64,000 nt of DNA. It comes from Phycomyces nitens. Lineage: Eukaryota; Mucoromycota; Mucoromycetes; Mucorales; Phycomycetaceae. Numbering within the stretch: the stretch's first letter is position 1; every line of letters begins with the position of its first letter. The stretch spans positions 5,208,001-5,272,000 of the forward strand of contig JAHRBC010000002.1 of NCBI GenBank assembly GCA_022702545.1, read 5' to 3'. The notes under the pieces are model-generated. The model did no database searches, was not told the DNA's origin, and worked only from the letters and a program-made list of their open reading frames with translations. Below are positions 1 to 11,563 of the stretch, one piece after another. The translations under genes were made by a program, and so were the position numbers.

Positions 1-146
1 TCGACTTGTTAGTTGAACGTTGAACTTGCCAATCGAGATGATCTAATTCGTAAAAAGATGCTTTTATGTTATCCAAAAAAATATTATCGTAAGATCTGAC
101 TGTATTTGATTGGCTATTTATACTTACTATTATTGTTGTATTCTAG

Positions 147-1088
147 CTGATCTGTGTGTTCATTGGGTTAATGATGGAACTGAAGTTGTTGTATCAAAAT
201 CAAGTAGTTTGCACGAGTCTACAGATGTATCAAATGGTTTGGTTACCCTGGACAACCAACGCGTGGATACAACGACACCTGATGACCCTCTGGTAAAGCT
301 TGTCTATGAAGCCATCAAATCGCAGGGAGAGAATGGAATAAAAAGAGCAGACTTAAAGGTAAATACATTGTGTATGTTTTTTTTTATTTTATCGTACAAA
401 AATATTTGTCCTAGATAACAAACTCTCATGTATACAAAGAAACAAACTCTGATAAGCGACCAAAATATTGATCGATCGATTGGCCACTTGACGACCTGTG
501 ATCCTCCACTTGTTGTGGAAGTTGGATATGGGTCTGTTCGGTTTGTCTTGAAAGAATTTGCCTCGCAATGGCAACTGGGAAAGACGCGTGGAGAGAGTAC
601 GATTAGGATGTGGAAGGATATTTCTGGCGGCACAGTGCACGTTGCATTCAAGGGAAGCATTGAGGCTGTGCTTGGCGAGATATTGAAACACCCAGGAATC
701 ACTCTGGTAAATATATCAGTAGCCAATCTCAATGTCACTACTAAGTAGTGGTGGTATATTTCTGTAGGCTGGTTTACAAAAGAAATTTGAAAAGCTACTG
801 GAGATTTGTGAACTGCGAGATTTGTTAGAGTCGATGCTGAGAGACAATCTTATTCGTAAGCGTGTACTACAGAGGCATGGAAGGACTTCCTTATTCTCGA
901 GCACCGTTCAATTCAAGCTGGACAGTGAGTACCTGGACGATGAGTACCTGGACGATGGGGGTATGGGCAAGGTGGCTAAGCATTACTTTTGATTGATAGA
1001 AAATGGGGTGACTGGAGGCGATAATACGACCTGTTATTGGACCCAAGATGGCTATTACAATACCAGTGGCCGGCCAGTAAATACTTAA
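147..1088 (+). CDS. Probable TFIIIC largest subunit (Tfc3/GTF3C1-like), C-terminal part, cut by the left edge
   Basis: Only the 3' end lies in the window. Four exons join in frame: 147-358, 440-706, 768 to about 923, and about 1000 to the TAA at 1086-1088. The joined protein is rich in winged-helix-like segments. One reads LVYEAIKSQGENGIKRADLK. Another joins the phrases MWKDISG, AVLGEILKHPGITL and LLESMLRDNLIRKR. This 'W.DI.G ... C/S-xAVL..I...PGI' pattern followed by a short helix-turn-helix is what I know from the C-terminal region of the B-box-binding TFIIIC subunit, which brings TFIIIB and Pol III to tRNA genes. The match is from memory of the family pattern, not a search, and another winged-helix nuclear protein is possible. 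The exon joins are well supported because the phases agree; the identity is moderate. Confidence 0.5.
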
Positions 1089-1505
1089 AGAGGTCTTACC
1101 GTACTGCCTGGTAAAAGCAAGTGTACATATTAACTAGAATACAATACAATAAATAAAGCAAGTCTATATAGATATATAGGTATATATATATATATATATA
1201 ATGTCGACCAAAGACAATATCGATTCATTGGGTTACCGAGATTTCTCAAAATTGGAATTCCATTAATAGCCATTCAATATCTTATCTTGCCTTTCTTGGC
1301 CCAAAATGCAAAAAATAAAAAGGAAAATAATAAATAATGACCGGCCTGGAAAGGAAAGAATATTAGGGGGCTCGTGTTGACCCATCTGGACAGCATGCAC
1401 TCATTCATTCATGCACGTGACTGCTTTAGAACCATGTTTAACCCTTTGTCGAGGCAACTTTCTAGATTACACTACATATTCTATACTTCTTTCTACTCTA
1501 CAAAT
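1089..1505. other. Intergenic spacer, TFIIIC-like gene to Mg2+ transporter
   Basis: AT-rich spacer with a (TA)n run near 1185-1200. It should hold the 3' end of the upstream gene and the promoter of the downstream gene. I see no further gene. Confidence 0.6.
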
Positions 1506-3647
1506 ATGGGACGATCAAAGAAGCGTAACCCAAAGAAAACCGACAGTTCCCAGTCATATGGTGCCACTTCCAATGGCATCCCAGAGGAATCACCAGCCTA
1601 TCAGCGCAACAGACTGTTTAGTCAATCGCATTACTCGGCAATCCCAGAAGCACCCAATGTACTTTCTCTCTTTCTCTCTTCTTCTTCTTCTTCTTTTTTA
1701 CATGGAGAATTATTTGTTTGATGGTAGATCTAACAAGCCATTTAGGAAGGTTTCGTCCAGAGAAGATCTATTGTTGGACACAATCAACCGTCTGGGTACT
1801 TTAGCACATCACCCACCCAGATTCCAAACGACATCAGAATTGACATTAACAATCCAAATGATACCAATCGACATGCAATCAGTGACCCGATGAAAGACCG
1901 GCTGAATACTTCTTGTGTCAATGACGGGAACACAATGTATGGGTCTGACGTAGAGACTAGCTCAAAAGCAGACTCAATAGAGGGAGATGTATGCTTCCCA
2001 CCTGCCAGCAAAGGGGAAGATGCTGGAATTGATTTTGATGTAATGGAAGCCTATATCGAGAAAGAGCATGATGTGATGGACGGGACCAGACAAAATAAGG
2101 ACATTGGCGGCCATAGAAAACATTGTCGGAGGCTGTCAACTTTGGGTGCACCAGATAACAGACGGTACTCCTATGTTGATATGCTAAAGGTAAAAAGCAA
2201 ATGTCTTTAATTCAAGAGCCATAATATATATATGTGTGTATTGACCACTGGCAATTAAAGTATCAGGGCGGCCACCAGGAGTCAGACCCACTCAGGTTCA
2301 CCTATTACTCGCCCAGCGAACCAGCCACAATTCACGCACGATCGTTTAGTGAGATTCCTGTGCGTGGAGAAAAGCTGAGCACGATGATTAAAAAAGGCTG
2401 CTTTTGGATTGATATCCTGAATCCTACTGATGAGGAAATGAGGGTGTTGAGCTCAGTAAGGACAAAAAGCTTGTCCAAAGTATGTAAACAATTAACGTGG
2501 CTTATTAAAGATATTCCGGATCCACCCTCTCACAGCCGAGGATATCAGCATGGAAGAGCAGCGGGAAAAGTGCGAGGTCTTTAAGAACTATTATTTCATT
2601 TGTTTCCGTACATTTGATCAGGACCAGTTTTCGCCTACATATCTTGCTCCAAGTGCTCTATATATTGTTGTTCTCAAGGAAGGAGTGTTGACGGTAAGTT
2701 TATGATGATAATTGAAGTTTGTGGCCTCTCATGGATTATTTTTTAATAGTTCCATTTTCGCCCAATGCCTCATCAACACAATGTTCGTAAAAGAATAAAA
2801 CAACTCAAAGACTATATCAATGTCACACCAGGTAGAAAACAAAACAACTGAAAAGAAAAACAACGCAAACAATGCGATTAATATTTTCTGCCTTTAGATT
2901 GGATATGCTATGGCCTCTTGGACGATATTACCGATTCATTTGCGCCCTTGATAAGAGCAGTAGAGTTTGAAGTAGACTCTATTGACGAGCTGGTTCTCAT
3001 CCTAAAAGAGTCTGAACAATCAGACATGTTGAGGCGGATTGGGTACTGTCGAAAGAAGATGATGAGTCTTTTGCGACTATTGGCCACCAAGGCAGACGTT
3101 GTAAAGACATTGATCAAACGGGGCGAAGTGAAGCAAATAGACGGCACTCGTCCTGCTCTGAGTAGCGAGGTTGCTCTCTATCTCGGAGATGTCCAAGGTA
3201 ACAATAGAAATGATTATGACAATACAGAATTGACCTTTTTTTTGTATATATATATATATCTTGATCATAATAGATCATATAATCACCATGCTCCAGTCTC
3301 TCAATCATTACGAAAAGATATCCTCACGGTCTCATTCTAATTATCTTGCCCAGATATCAATTGAAATGACTCAAACCAATAATGAAATCAATGATATTCT
3401 ATCAAAGCTTACTGCTCTTGGTAGTGTACTTGTCCCAATGAATCTTGTCACTGGACTTTGGGGAATGAATGTTCAAGTACCAGGCCAATTTCAGGTAATT
3501 TGTTTTTCTTTGTCTTGTAATTTATATATATGTGTTTATTGAACAGTTTAATAGGAAGACCTATCCTGGTTCACTTCAATCATGCTGTCAATTTTGATCT
3601 TTTGCGTTGGATCCACCATGCTTATGAGATATTACAACATTGTATAG
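1506..3647 (+). CDS. CorA-family Mg2+ transporter of the fungal ALR/MNR2 type
   Basis: Multi-exon gene. The start chosen is the ATG at 1506 (MGRSKKRNPKK), which opens a basic, Ser-rich cytosolic N-terminus. The conserved CorA domain follows: GCFWIDILNPTDEEMRVLSS, a beta-rich stretch with YLAPSALYIVVLKEGVLTF, the helix around DDITDSFAPLIRAVEFEVD, and a long coiled-coil-like helix. The end has the first membrane segment (LTALGSVLVPMNLVTGLWGMN) with the diagnostic GMN selectivity motif at about 3462-3470. A second hydrophobic segment (SIMLSILIFCVGSTMLMRYY) ends in TAG at 3645-3647. Yeast Alr1/Alr2 (plasma membrane) and Mnr2 (vacuole) have the same layout; the sequence does not say which membrane is used. 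The family forms a homopentameric channel for Mg2+. Family assignment is firm; the exact N-terminal exon borders were not all traced. Confidence 0.9.
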
Positions 3648-3973
3648 ATAGATTAAACATATAGATATACATCCCACACAAACACACACACACACATACA
3701 CCCACACCCACACCTTTTTTTGCTGCTATCTTCCCTTGTTTTGCACTTATTCACAATGTATACATCTTTTATTTCGAACCATCCTGCAAGTGGAATAAAC
3801 ACAAAAGCACAATCACACACACACACATACCCATACTCATTCTCATTCTCATTCATCATTTATCATTCATCATTTAAATATCAAAAAAGATATTATTTAT
3901 TAATTAATTATATATATATATATATCTATATATCTATATCTATATATATACACACATACTTTTAGCGCCTAAA
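3648..3973. repeat. Short convergent spacer with CA and TA microsatellites
   Basis: The space between the 3' ends of the Mg2+ transporter and the allantoicase holds (CA)n runs near 3675-3710 and 3815-3830, CATTCT repeats near 3837-3852, and (TA)n/(TATC)n near 3910-3952. No gene is seen. Confidence 0.8.
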
Positions 3974-5368
3974 TTACAGCTTTGTAAGGGCAATGGGAAG
4001 CTTTGGGATCTTTCCACCTTCACGGATACCATAGAGGCGAACACGCTTCAAACCACCATCTAAAATTTACAGATATAAGCCAATATTCACTTTACCCCAA
4101 CCAATCTTGTACTTACCAGGAATAATGGTGACCTTGGCATGAGTGAATACCTTGTCAGAATGTGGCAAGTCAAAGTAGAACAGGTTGTGGGGACCAACAC
4201 TGGATTGTGGGATAAGAGTGGTCCACTGGGCATCTGGACCGGGTACCTCCTTGTCGGTTGTAGTGGCTTCCAAAAGGATCTTATTGGGGTAGTTACCCTT
4301 GTAGTGAGAAGTATCGATTTCGGCTTTCAACAAGTGTCCCCTGTCACCAAGACGGATTACAGTGTAGTCGGAATGGCCAGCCACACGCGAACGCTTTGTC
4401 TCCCAACCGTCTCCCATATTCTGTCCACGACCTGGCAAGAGAAGGTTGCTTCCAGGGGTATAATGCTGGTTGCTGACATCAACTGCACGCCCACCGTTTC
4501 CAACAAAAGCTAAATCGATAATTGCACTAGAAACAATTACAAATATCAGAAAAAGAGTCTAGGCCTGTCCTCTTGATAAGATACATACGATTTGTCTTGG
4601 GGCCAGATGGGGCTGACATTGCCGTATGCACGGAAACGAGCAATACCGCCATCAGGGTAGTTGTTCAGACGAAGATGGGTGTACACAGCAGTCTCTTTCT
4701 CAAGCACAAAGACGTTGTGGCAGCTTGGTGGCAGATCGACACGGGGCAAGATCTCGGTCCATTTGGTGTCCTTGCTCAGGACATCACCGTTGAGTACATG
4801 GGCAGCCTCAACCGAGGCAGCGGGTGCTTGGTTGCCAGTAAAGTAGTGAGTATCGATATCGAATCCACGGAATGAGCCTGGGAAGCCGAGTTTGACGATT
4901 GCCCTAAAAAAAAAGAAAAAGCAGATAGTAGGCACAGCGTTAGCATGCAAGCCAAGAAACTAGGAAAGATAAGCTTATCTCTCTCCAATTATTAATCCTA
5001 TTACCAATCATAGGTTGGGTTATGACGCTTTGATTCCCAACCGTCCATCCAGGCACCAGTATCTTTTGTTTTTTGAAAACAATCAGTATCCTTGGTCGTT
5101 ATTTCTCTTTATTAATAAAAGCCTACCAATAAACTTTCCAGGAGCATGGACTGGTGGTGCTGGGTTAATCATGTTTGTGGCAGGTGCAAAGAATTCATCG
5201 GTTACAGCCACAATCGTGCTACCAAGAGCAGAACTGGCCAAATCTACAATGTATTCCAGAAATAAATTATCCTGTGCACAATAAGGATTGTTTCTTTATC
5301 CTACCAACACACTCTCCAAGGGGAGAGGTAGAGAGGTTCTCGAATTCGATACGATTAAAGGCAGCCAT
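3974..5368 (-). CDS. Allantoicase (allantoate amidinohydrolase)
   Basis: Minus-strand gene, ATG at 5368 (MAAFNRIEFENLSTSPLGEC) and TAA at 3974-3976. It hydrolyses allantoate to ureidoglycolate plus urea in purine-nitrogen use. The protein has the family's two tandem jelly-roll repeats. The first runs from DEFFAPATNMINP through GAWMDGWESKRHN, FDIDTHYFTGN and LNNYPDGGIARFRAYG. The second contains NLLLPGRGQNMGDGWETKR, AEIDTSHYKGNYPNKILLEA and IIPDGGLKRVRLYGIREGGK. At least four short introns interrupt it, for example around 4510-4590, 4904-5003, 5069-5128 and 5245-5305. The protein is close to the usual length of about 340 residues. Fungal allantoicases are typically under nitrogen catabolite control; no regulatory site is claimed here. 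Neighbouring genes are unrelated, so it is not part of a visible purine cluster. Confidence 0.95.
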
Positions 5369-5482
5369 TTATTGTAAGGTGTATTGAAAACTGTGTTATC
5401 TACAAAAGAAATATATATATAAAAGAGTGTGTGTGTGCTCGTGTGCCTGGCAGGTCTGGAAAGGGTGCAGACAATGGGCTAT

Positions 5483-5490
5483 TTTTATAC
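5483..5490 (-). promoter_or_regulatory. TATA box candidate for allantoicase
   Basis: On the minus strand the sequence reads GTATAAAAAT about 115 nt upstream of the allantoicase ATG. It is a good TATA element at a plausible distance in an otherwise mixed spacer. Confidence 0.45.
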
Positions 5491-8400
5491 TCGGCCGAAT
5501 ATGCACAGTCACATCAAAATGTCAAACAAAAATACCAAAGATACCCTGCAAGACAAGATTCCGTAAATATACCCTTTTTTTTTGCAACTTGTTGCACTTT
5601 TCCATTTTATTGTGTCGAATCAAGTCACAAAAAAAAGACGTTTTTTATTGCTGTGGTGATGAAATCCAGACATACTCAGATTTCAGTTCCGATATCGGAA
5701 TATCTATATTTTTCAAAACCAAATCAACCTCAAAGGAAAAAATGTTGTTGTTCTTGTAATCCATTTGATACAAAGACATCAATAAAAGCCTTTTTATTAT
5801 TAGTATTATTATTATTGGGTAAAATAATAAGCATTTATTGATTGTGGCAAAAAAGATATAGTCTTGTGTTGTATATATTGACGGCTATTCTTTATTATAA
5901 TTACTATGAATACAAGTGTGCTTTGGACCCCAAAGCGATTAATTGTCTGCATGACCAAATATTCTTGCAAAAATAAAATATATAGCCTTGATCATAATTG
6001 GATTAGGTCCAAAGCTTTGTGAATAGTAGTGACCAGGCAATCCTTTTTTTATTTTATTTTATTTTAGTCTGTGCTGATAAGTATAAAATGTCTTTTGTAA
6101 ACATATATATATATATAACATCAAGGCTGACAAACTAACCAAAAACGTTTTGATTTTAGTACAATCAATGTCTGAATGAAAAAGAGGCACAAAGAGGCCT
6201 TTGAGCTTGCTTATAACGATACCCACTAAAAGACAAGAAAGATAGCATGGGATCTCATGCTTGGTACAGACTAATGCAAGGAGTATATATATATTTTTAT
6301 ATATATATACATGTGTTTGAGATACTTTACAAATCCATATTTTATTTGGTATAGTATTAATACCTCTTTTCAAAATAATAATAAAAATAATCAAGTTTAT
6401 CCGAAAACTGGTTTTCTCCTAGCAAGCACTAGACTGAAATGATATTGAAAACAAAAAAAATGTCACTCTAAAAGACTTTGGCTAGTTGAAACCATTTGAA
6501 GCTATTATAAAGACTTGAAGTCTGTCCTCCCTCAGGGCAAAAAAAAAACATATTCAATCGGAGCTGGTTATGGAGAAAAATGCCATGCTTTCCCTTTGGA
6601 TTGAAATTAAAACTAGAAATCAAGAGATACATATTGTACTACCGTAATTTCTATATATGAAAACATAAATTAAATCGGTACTCGAATCATTTAAATATAA
6701 ATATCACAAAGTCTGTAGCCGTTTCATAAATATGTATATATATATATTTATTTATATATATTACATCGTACATACGTATAATCAGCCTTATATTCCCTGG
6801 GGGAATCATTTCCAAAGGCCAACCATAATTAAAGTGTGCATCACAAGATAAAGTGGGGAAATAAGATCTTTATATTTTTATTATTAAATAATTGAGGGGT
6901 TTTTTCTTTTTGGCATTGACAATTAATAGACTTTTTACGTAAAAAACCCCTCTATTAAGGACAGCCACGACCACTTTTAGGTTCATGCCCAAAAGGAAAT
7001 ATCCAGATCACTATTCCTGGTACTACAGAGATATAAACCATCTCAAGCCAAAAAAGAAACAAAAAGGACAATGGCAGGCTAAAGAATGCCTGCTACAAAA
7101 TATGCTTAATATTGACTATAAAGATAAATCACCCAAGGTGCACTATTAAAGTTATCAAACTGATTACAAGAAAAAACTAGCCGCCTGTTTTCTTCTACTT
7201 TTAAAAAAGTTCAACTTTGATTGGTGTAAAGACAAAACCAAAAGTCACACATCACATAATAACAAGTCACAATCTGCAAAGGCAGAGAGAAAGAAATAAC
7301 ATGAATAATATTAGACCATTAATTGTTGATTGTCGACCTCTGTTGGAGTCTTTTTGGGCTCTATTGCATCCCTTCTCCATCTACTGATTGATTTCTATCT
7401 TCAAGGACTAATTAGTTTGTACAAGTTTATCGGGATCACCAATATTTTATAATGAGATATATACAAACAAGAAATTATTTTTACTTTCAATGTGTTGCCA
7501 TTGAACCCAGTAATCGCGTGAGAAGCCTGGCTCGCGGGTAAATGAATCACCAAACTTCATTGTACAAGATTTTGCCTTTGTAAATGTGTAGCTCTCACAC
7601 CCAGAAAAAATAAAAAACTCCCTTGCGAGATTATCATTGGTCCATCTCCATTTGCTGGTTTTATTGAACTTTTTGCTTGAGGATTAACAAAAAAAGGGGG
7701 GGAGGGTGTTTGCTAATTAAACAAAGACTGTAGCAAGAAGTATCTTGGAAATTAGATTTATTTTCTCAGTTTTAATATCGATTTTGTATTGCTGCATAAT
7801 GAATCATCTTCAGCTCATGTATGAAACACCCAAAACTCTCCATTATTCTTAGTATTATTATCATTATCATTGCCAATACAACACAGCCCAATGTGTCTGA
7901 TTTCAATCTACAGGGTACCCAGCAACCGCCAATCTTTAATAGGCCATATCTGTGATCCTGATTGAAATATGCACCAATCGCAACAGATACGAGAAAAAAC
8001 AAGAAATGTTGATCTCAAAAATAATGAGTATATGTATATGTATATAAAATAGTAACTTTCTTTTGGGATTGACAAGCATTTCTTATCCAATCATATCCTC
8101 TGAATCCGTATTTTGTCGCGTGGCCTTTTGTGTGTGTAAAAAAAAAAATTCCGATGCCAAACTAGAGACGAAAAACTTCTCTTTCTTTCTTTTTCTACAA
8201 CCCATCACAAACTCATTCATAAACTCTCTTACTATCCCTCACTCTTGTTTTGTTTACAGAGGTAAAAAATTAAAAAATAGCCACATCACTACTAGTCAAT
8301 TACTCATTCCAAAACACACACACACACAATGTCTGTCTGTTTCTTCTTCTTCTTCTTCTTCTCTTCACAAGGCAAACACACTCTAGAGAAAGAGAGAGAT

Positions 8401-8564
8401 AATATATTTATTATTATTGTATTATTGTATTATTTTTTTTGTAAAGCAAAAAAAAACACACACACACGCATATATAGATATATGTATATAACATAATTTG
8501 TATATGTATATATATATATCTTTATCTATTTATTGGAAAACTCTCAAGCCAGTCCATAATAGCC
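5491..8564. other. Long divergent intergenic region
   Basis: About 3 kb between the divergent allantoicase and phosphodiesterase genes. It is AT-rich with many TA runs, and every open frame is short and of non-coding composition. A 12-nt inverted repeat sits at 6894-6952. The last 500 nt before the phosphodiesterase (about 8060-8560) are pyrimidine-rich with CT and TTC runs (for example 8337-8360), typical of a fungal promoter or 5' leader. I see no gene. Confidence 0.6.
6894..6952. repeat. 12-bp inverted repeat
   Basis: GAGGGGTTTTTT at about 6894-6905 is matched by its exact reverse complement AAAAAACCCCTC at about 6941-6952, with a loop of about 35 nt. It could be the ends of a very small MITE-like element or a chance purine/pyrimidine palindrome. 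No coding sequence is nearby. Confidence 0.5.
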
Positions 8565-11224
8565 ATGAACTCGCCTCAGTGCTCCGTACTTCTTATCGAC
8601 CCACACATCGCTTCCACTGACAAATCTTTATCTGAACTCAGGTCAATATTTGGAAAAGGTAATAATACACAGACAAGCTCAAAAAGAAGTATATATATAT
8701 ATGCCTTTCTTCATTTATTTACTGGACTGTTCATCCAGTGACTGTCGCGACAGACAAAGATCTCCTTGATCTATTGACCAAATATCCAACTGTCGACCTA
8801 CCTGTCCTGGTTCTCGTCTTTACCGAGAAAAATGAAGACGGCGGCTTCCAACTTCTTGGCACTCTGACCAATCATTATAAGAATGGTATTATACCGATAG
8901 GTAAATATATATATATATTAAATATTTAATAATATAATAATATGCAATGGTATTGCTCGCTCACCTCAACCACCAGCTTGCTCTACTTGTGATTCGCCCT
9001 CTTTCATGGTCGAATGTATTAAACAGGGAGCCGTTGACTATATTCTAAAACCATTTGGAAAAGACGCAGTAAAGACCATGTTTTTGGTGAGAATATTTGC
9101 AGAACCTAGCAAAATCAATCTGACAAACTCTGCAGAACCTTCATCGCTATAATTCACTCGAAGAATCAAGTCTACAGAATGGAACCATGGTCCAAAAGAT
9201 CCACAACTATATTAAAAATCATAACCACAGCCAACACCAGCACACCAGCTTTCGACTCGGCAAATTAAATGGAAAGGTTTGGAAGACATTTGAAAAACGA
9301 TTAAAAGATGTGTTTATGATGGACAATTGGTGAGTTTAATAAAAAGGCTACGAGAGTCAAGCTGATTTGTTTGTCGATCGAGAGCAGGCTGGCATCCACG
9401 GTCACAGGATATTTTCTTCCTTCAGGAAATCATAAAGACATCAATACCTCTATATCACCGTATGTACTCTGGCTCTTTTTTAAAAAAGCAACATAACAAT
9501 TTAACCAACAACAACAATGTCAGTGAGAGAAAACAGCAGCTCAGGGAGTATGTTTGTGACTGGGGGTTCATTACATTGGATTTATCCGAGAGAGAATTGG
9601 TGGAATGTGTCTTTATAATCATCAGCCAAGTAATGGATCATCCAGACTTGAGCTCCATAAAGATTGATTCTGGTAAGTAAATAAAATGGTAATTGTGGTG
9701 GACATTGGACTCACATATTTTTTTTTCTTTTTGTTGTAGAGCCTCTTTATAACTTTTTATTCGATGTCTGCAACTCATATCATCGTGAAAACAACTATCA
9801 CAACTTTCGCCATGCTGTCGATGTCTTGCAAGCAACCTACTATTTCCTCTGTAAGATCGGCAGTATTCACCCACCCATACCAGTAGAAACCCACAAGAGG
9901 CCAAAGATATCAAAAACAGCCAAAGATCTTCTTAGACCAATTGATATCTTTGCCCTCCTGATGGCTGCTGTTGGGCATGATATTGGGCACCCGGGTGTAA
10001 ACAATATGTTCATGGTAAAGACAAATATATATATATATTGGATTCAAGAAACTCAGGGATCATATTCTAGATAAACTCTTCTACACCTCTTGCTATCTTG
10101 TACAACGATCGGTCTGTCCTCGAGAGCTTCCATTCAATGGCGTTTTGCCATTTGTTACTACGACATGGCTTTAGAAAGTTGATTGATATCAAACACTATC
10201 CCGAGACTGCTGGTAATGATGTGGCTGATATTCTTGTGCATCCAATTGATTGATTTATTTAAATATCAGGGCCTTTCCGGAAAGTGGTTGTCAGCAGTAT
10301 TCTGGCAACTGACATGGGCAGGCACGACGAATACGTCAAAAAGGTTGAGGAACAATCGATTCGTCTAAAGTCAAATGGTATCAACTTTCAGGATGAGAAT
10401 CAGTGTGAACAAGAACGGCTGATCATTTGTGGAGCACTGATCAAATGTGCAGACATTAGCAATTGTGTAAGAAAGAAAAAAGAAAAAAGAAATGACGACA
10501 ATGTCAGCAATTTGTTCATATTTGCATCACATACAAATAGGCAAGACCATTCTCGTCAGCAGAGAAATGGGCCAAGCTATTAGTAGAAGAGTTTTGTAAA
10601 CAGGGAGATTTAGAGAGCGAACTGGGCATGACAGTATTGCCAATGAATCAGCGAGGGAAACTTCCCTTGGCAGATTTCCAGTTGTCTTTTAAGCGCAACA
10701 TAGCGTACAAGCTATTCACGGCCATAAGAGATGTGCTACCTGGTAAGGAGACGATTTCTAAGATCTAACTTCAAAAAGCTAATGCTCATAATATATGATC
10801 ATCCCTTCCAGAGATGGATTTTGCTGTAAAAGGAATAGACAAAAATATAGAGCTCTGGGAAGATTTGAAGCGTCGTGGTCATGACTCTGGGGTAGGTGAA
10901 CTCTCTTCAGAGAATATTGAAAGCTGTCGACGATCATCACTGGTAAACTCTGTTGGTAGGCTAACTCACCCCCCACATTTTTTTCTTAATTACTATGATA
11001 TTTTGTTTTACCCATTGATCATTTTGATTGCCACAGAGGCCGTGAATGAGCTTCACGATGAAACAAACGGGCAAAACACAGCAGAAACCGCAAAAACGCC
11101 AGAGAATATGGGCCCTTTTCTGGTACAAACAAGTGATGACTTTGAAGACAAGTCTAGTTTTCCACGGTCTGATCGTAGAAAGGCAGTCTGGATTGTGCCA
11201 ATATGCCGATGTGTGATTCAATAG
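8565..11224 (+). CDS. Class I 3',5'-cyclic nucleotide phosphodiesterase with N-terminal degenerate receiver domain
   Basis: ATG at 8565; exon 1 ends at 8658 and joins 8739 in frame, followed by many short exons. The first 115 or so residues resemble a response-regulator receiver: SVLLIDP (beta1 acidic residue), a middle strand LPVLVLVF, and the hallmark QGAVDYILKPF with the conserved Lys-Pro. The phospho-acceptor Asp at the end of beta3 is missing (Val/Phe there). The C-terminal half is a class I phosphodiesterase domain: NYHNFRHAVDVLQATYYF and VGHDIGHPGVNN supply the metal-binding His/Asp residues, then YNDRSVLESFHS, then CGALIKCADISN with the third metal Asp, then QGDLESELGM. The enzyme should hydrolyse cAMP and so oppose PKA. 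The layout recalls Dictyostelium RegA. A phase-0 intron (about 10942-11036) probably lies in the C-terminal tail. Catalytic assignment is firm; receiver assignment is good. Confidence 0.92.
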
Positions 11225-11563
11225 ACCTTTTTTTTGTATTTCCCCCCTTTTTATCTCTCTCTCTCTCTCATCTTGAACGTGTATTGTACAGAACCAGCTC
11301 TTTTCTCTCTCTCTCTCTTTCACCCTTTATAATCTGTAAATTATTATTATTATTTTTTCACCTCTTTCTATTTCTTAACTTGCTTGTATATTGTATATCT
11401 CCCATTTCTTCATTCTATCTTCTCCAAGCAAGCATTTGAAGAAAACCGATAAAAGAAAGGGTTCAACAAGTGGAATGAATACATACATGTATTTTGAATA
11501 AAATCCCATAGAATTTAAAAACTTCAAAATCTATTGGAATCGTATCTAATATCCATTCTAAAT
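11225..11563. other. Convergent spacer, phosphodiesterase to AIF
   Basis: 3' flanking DNA of both genes, with CT-rich runs near 11250-11325 and AT-rich stretches. No gene is seen. Confidence 0.6.
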
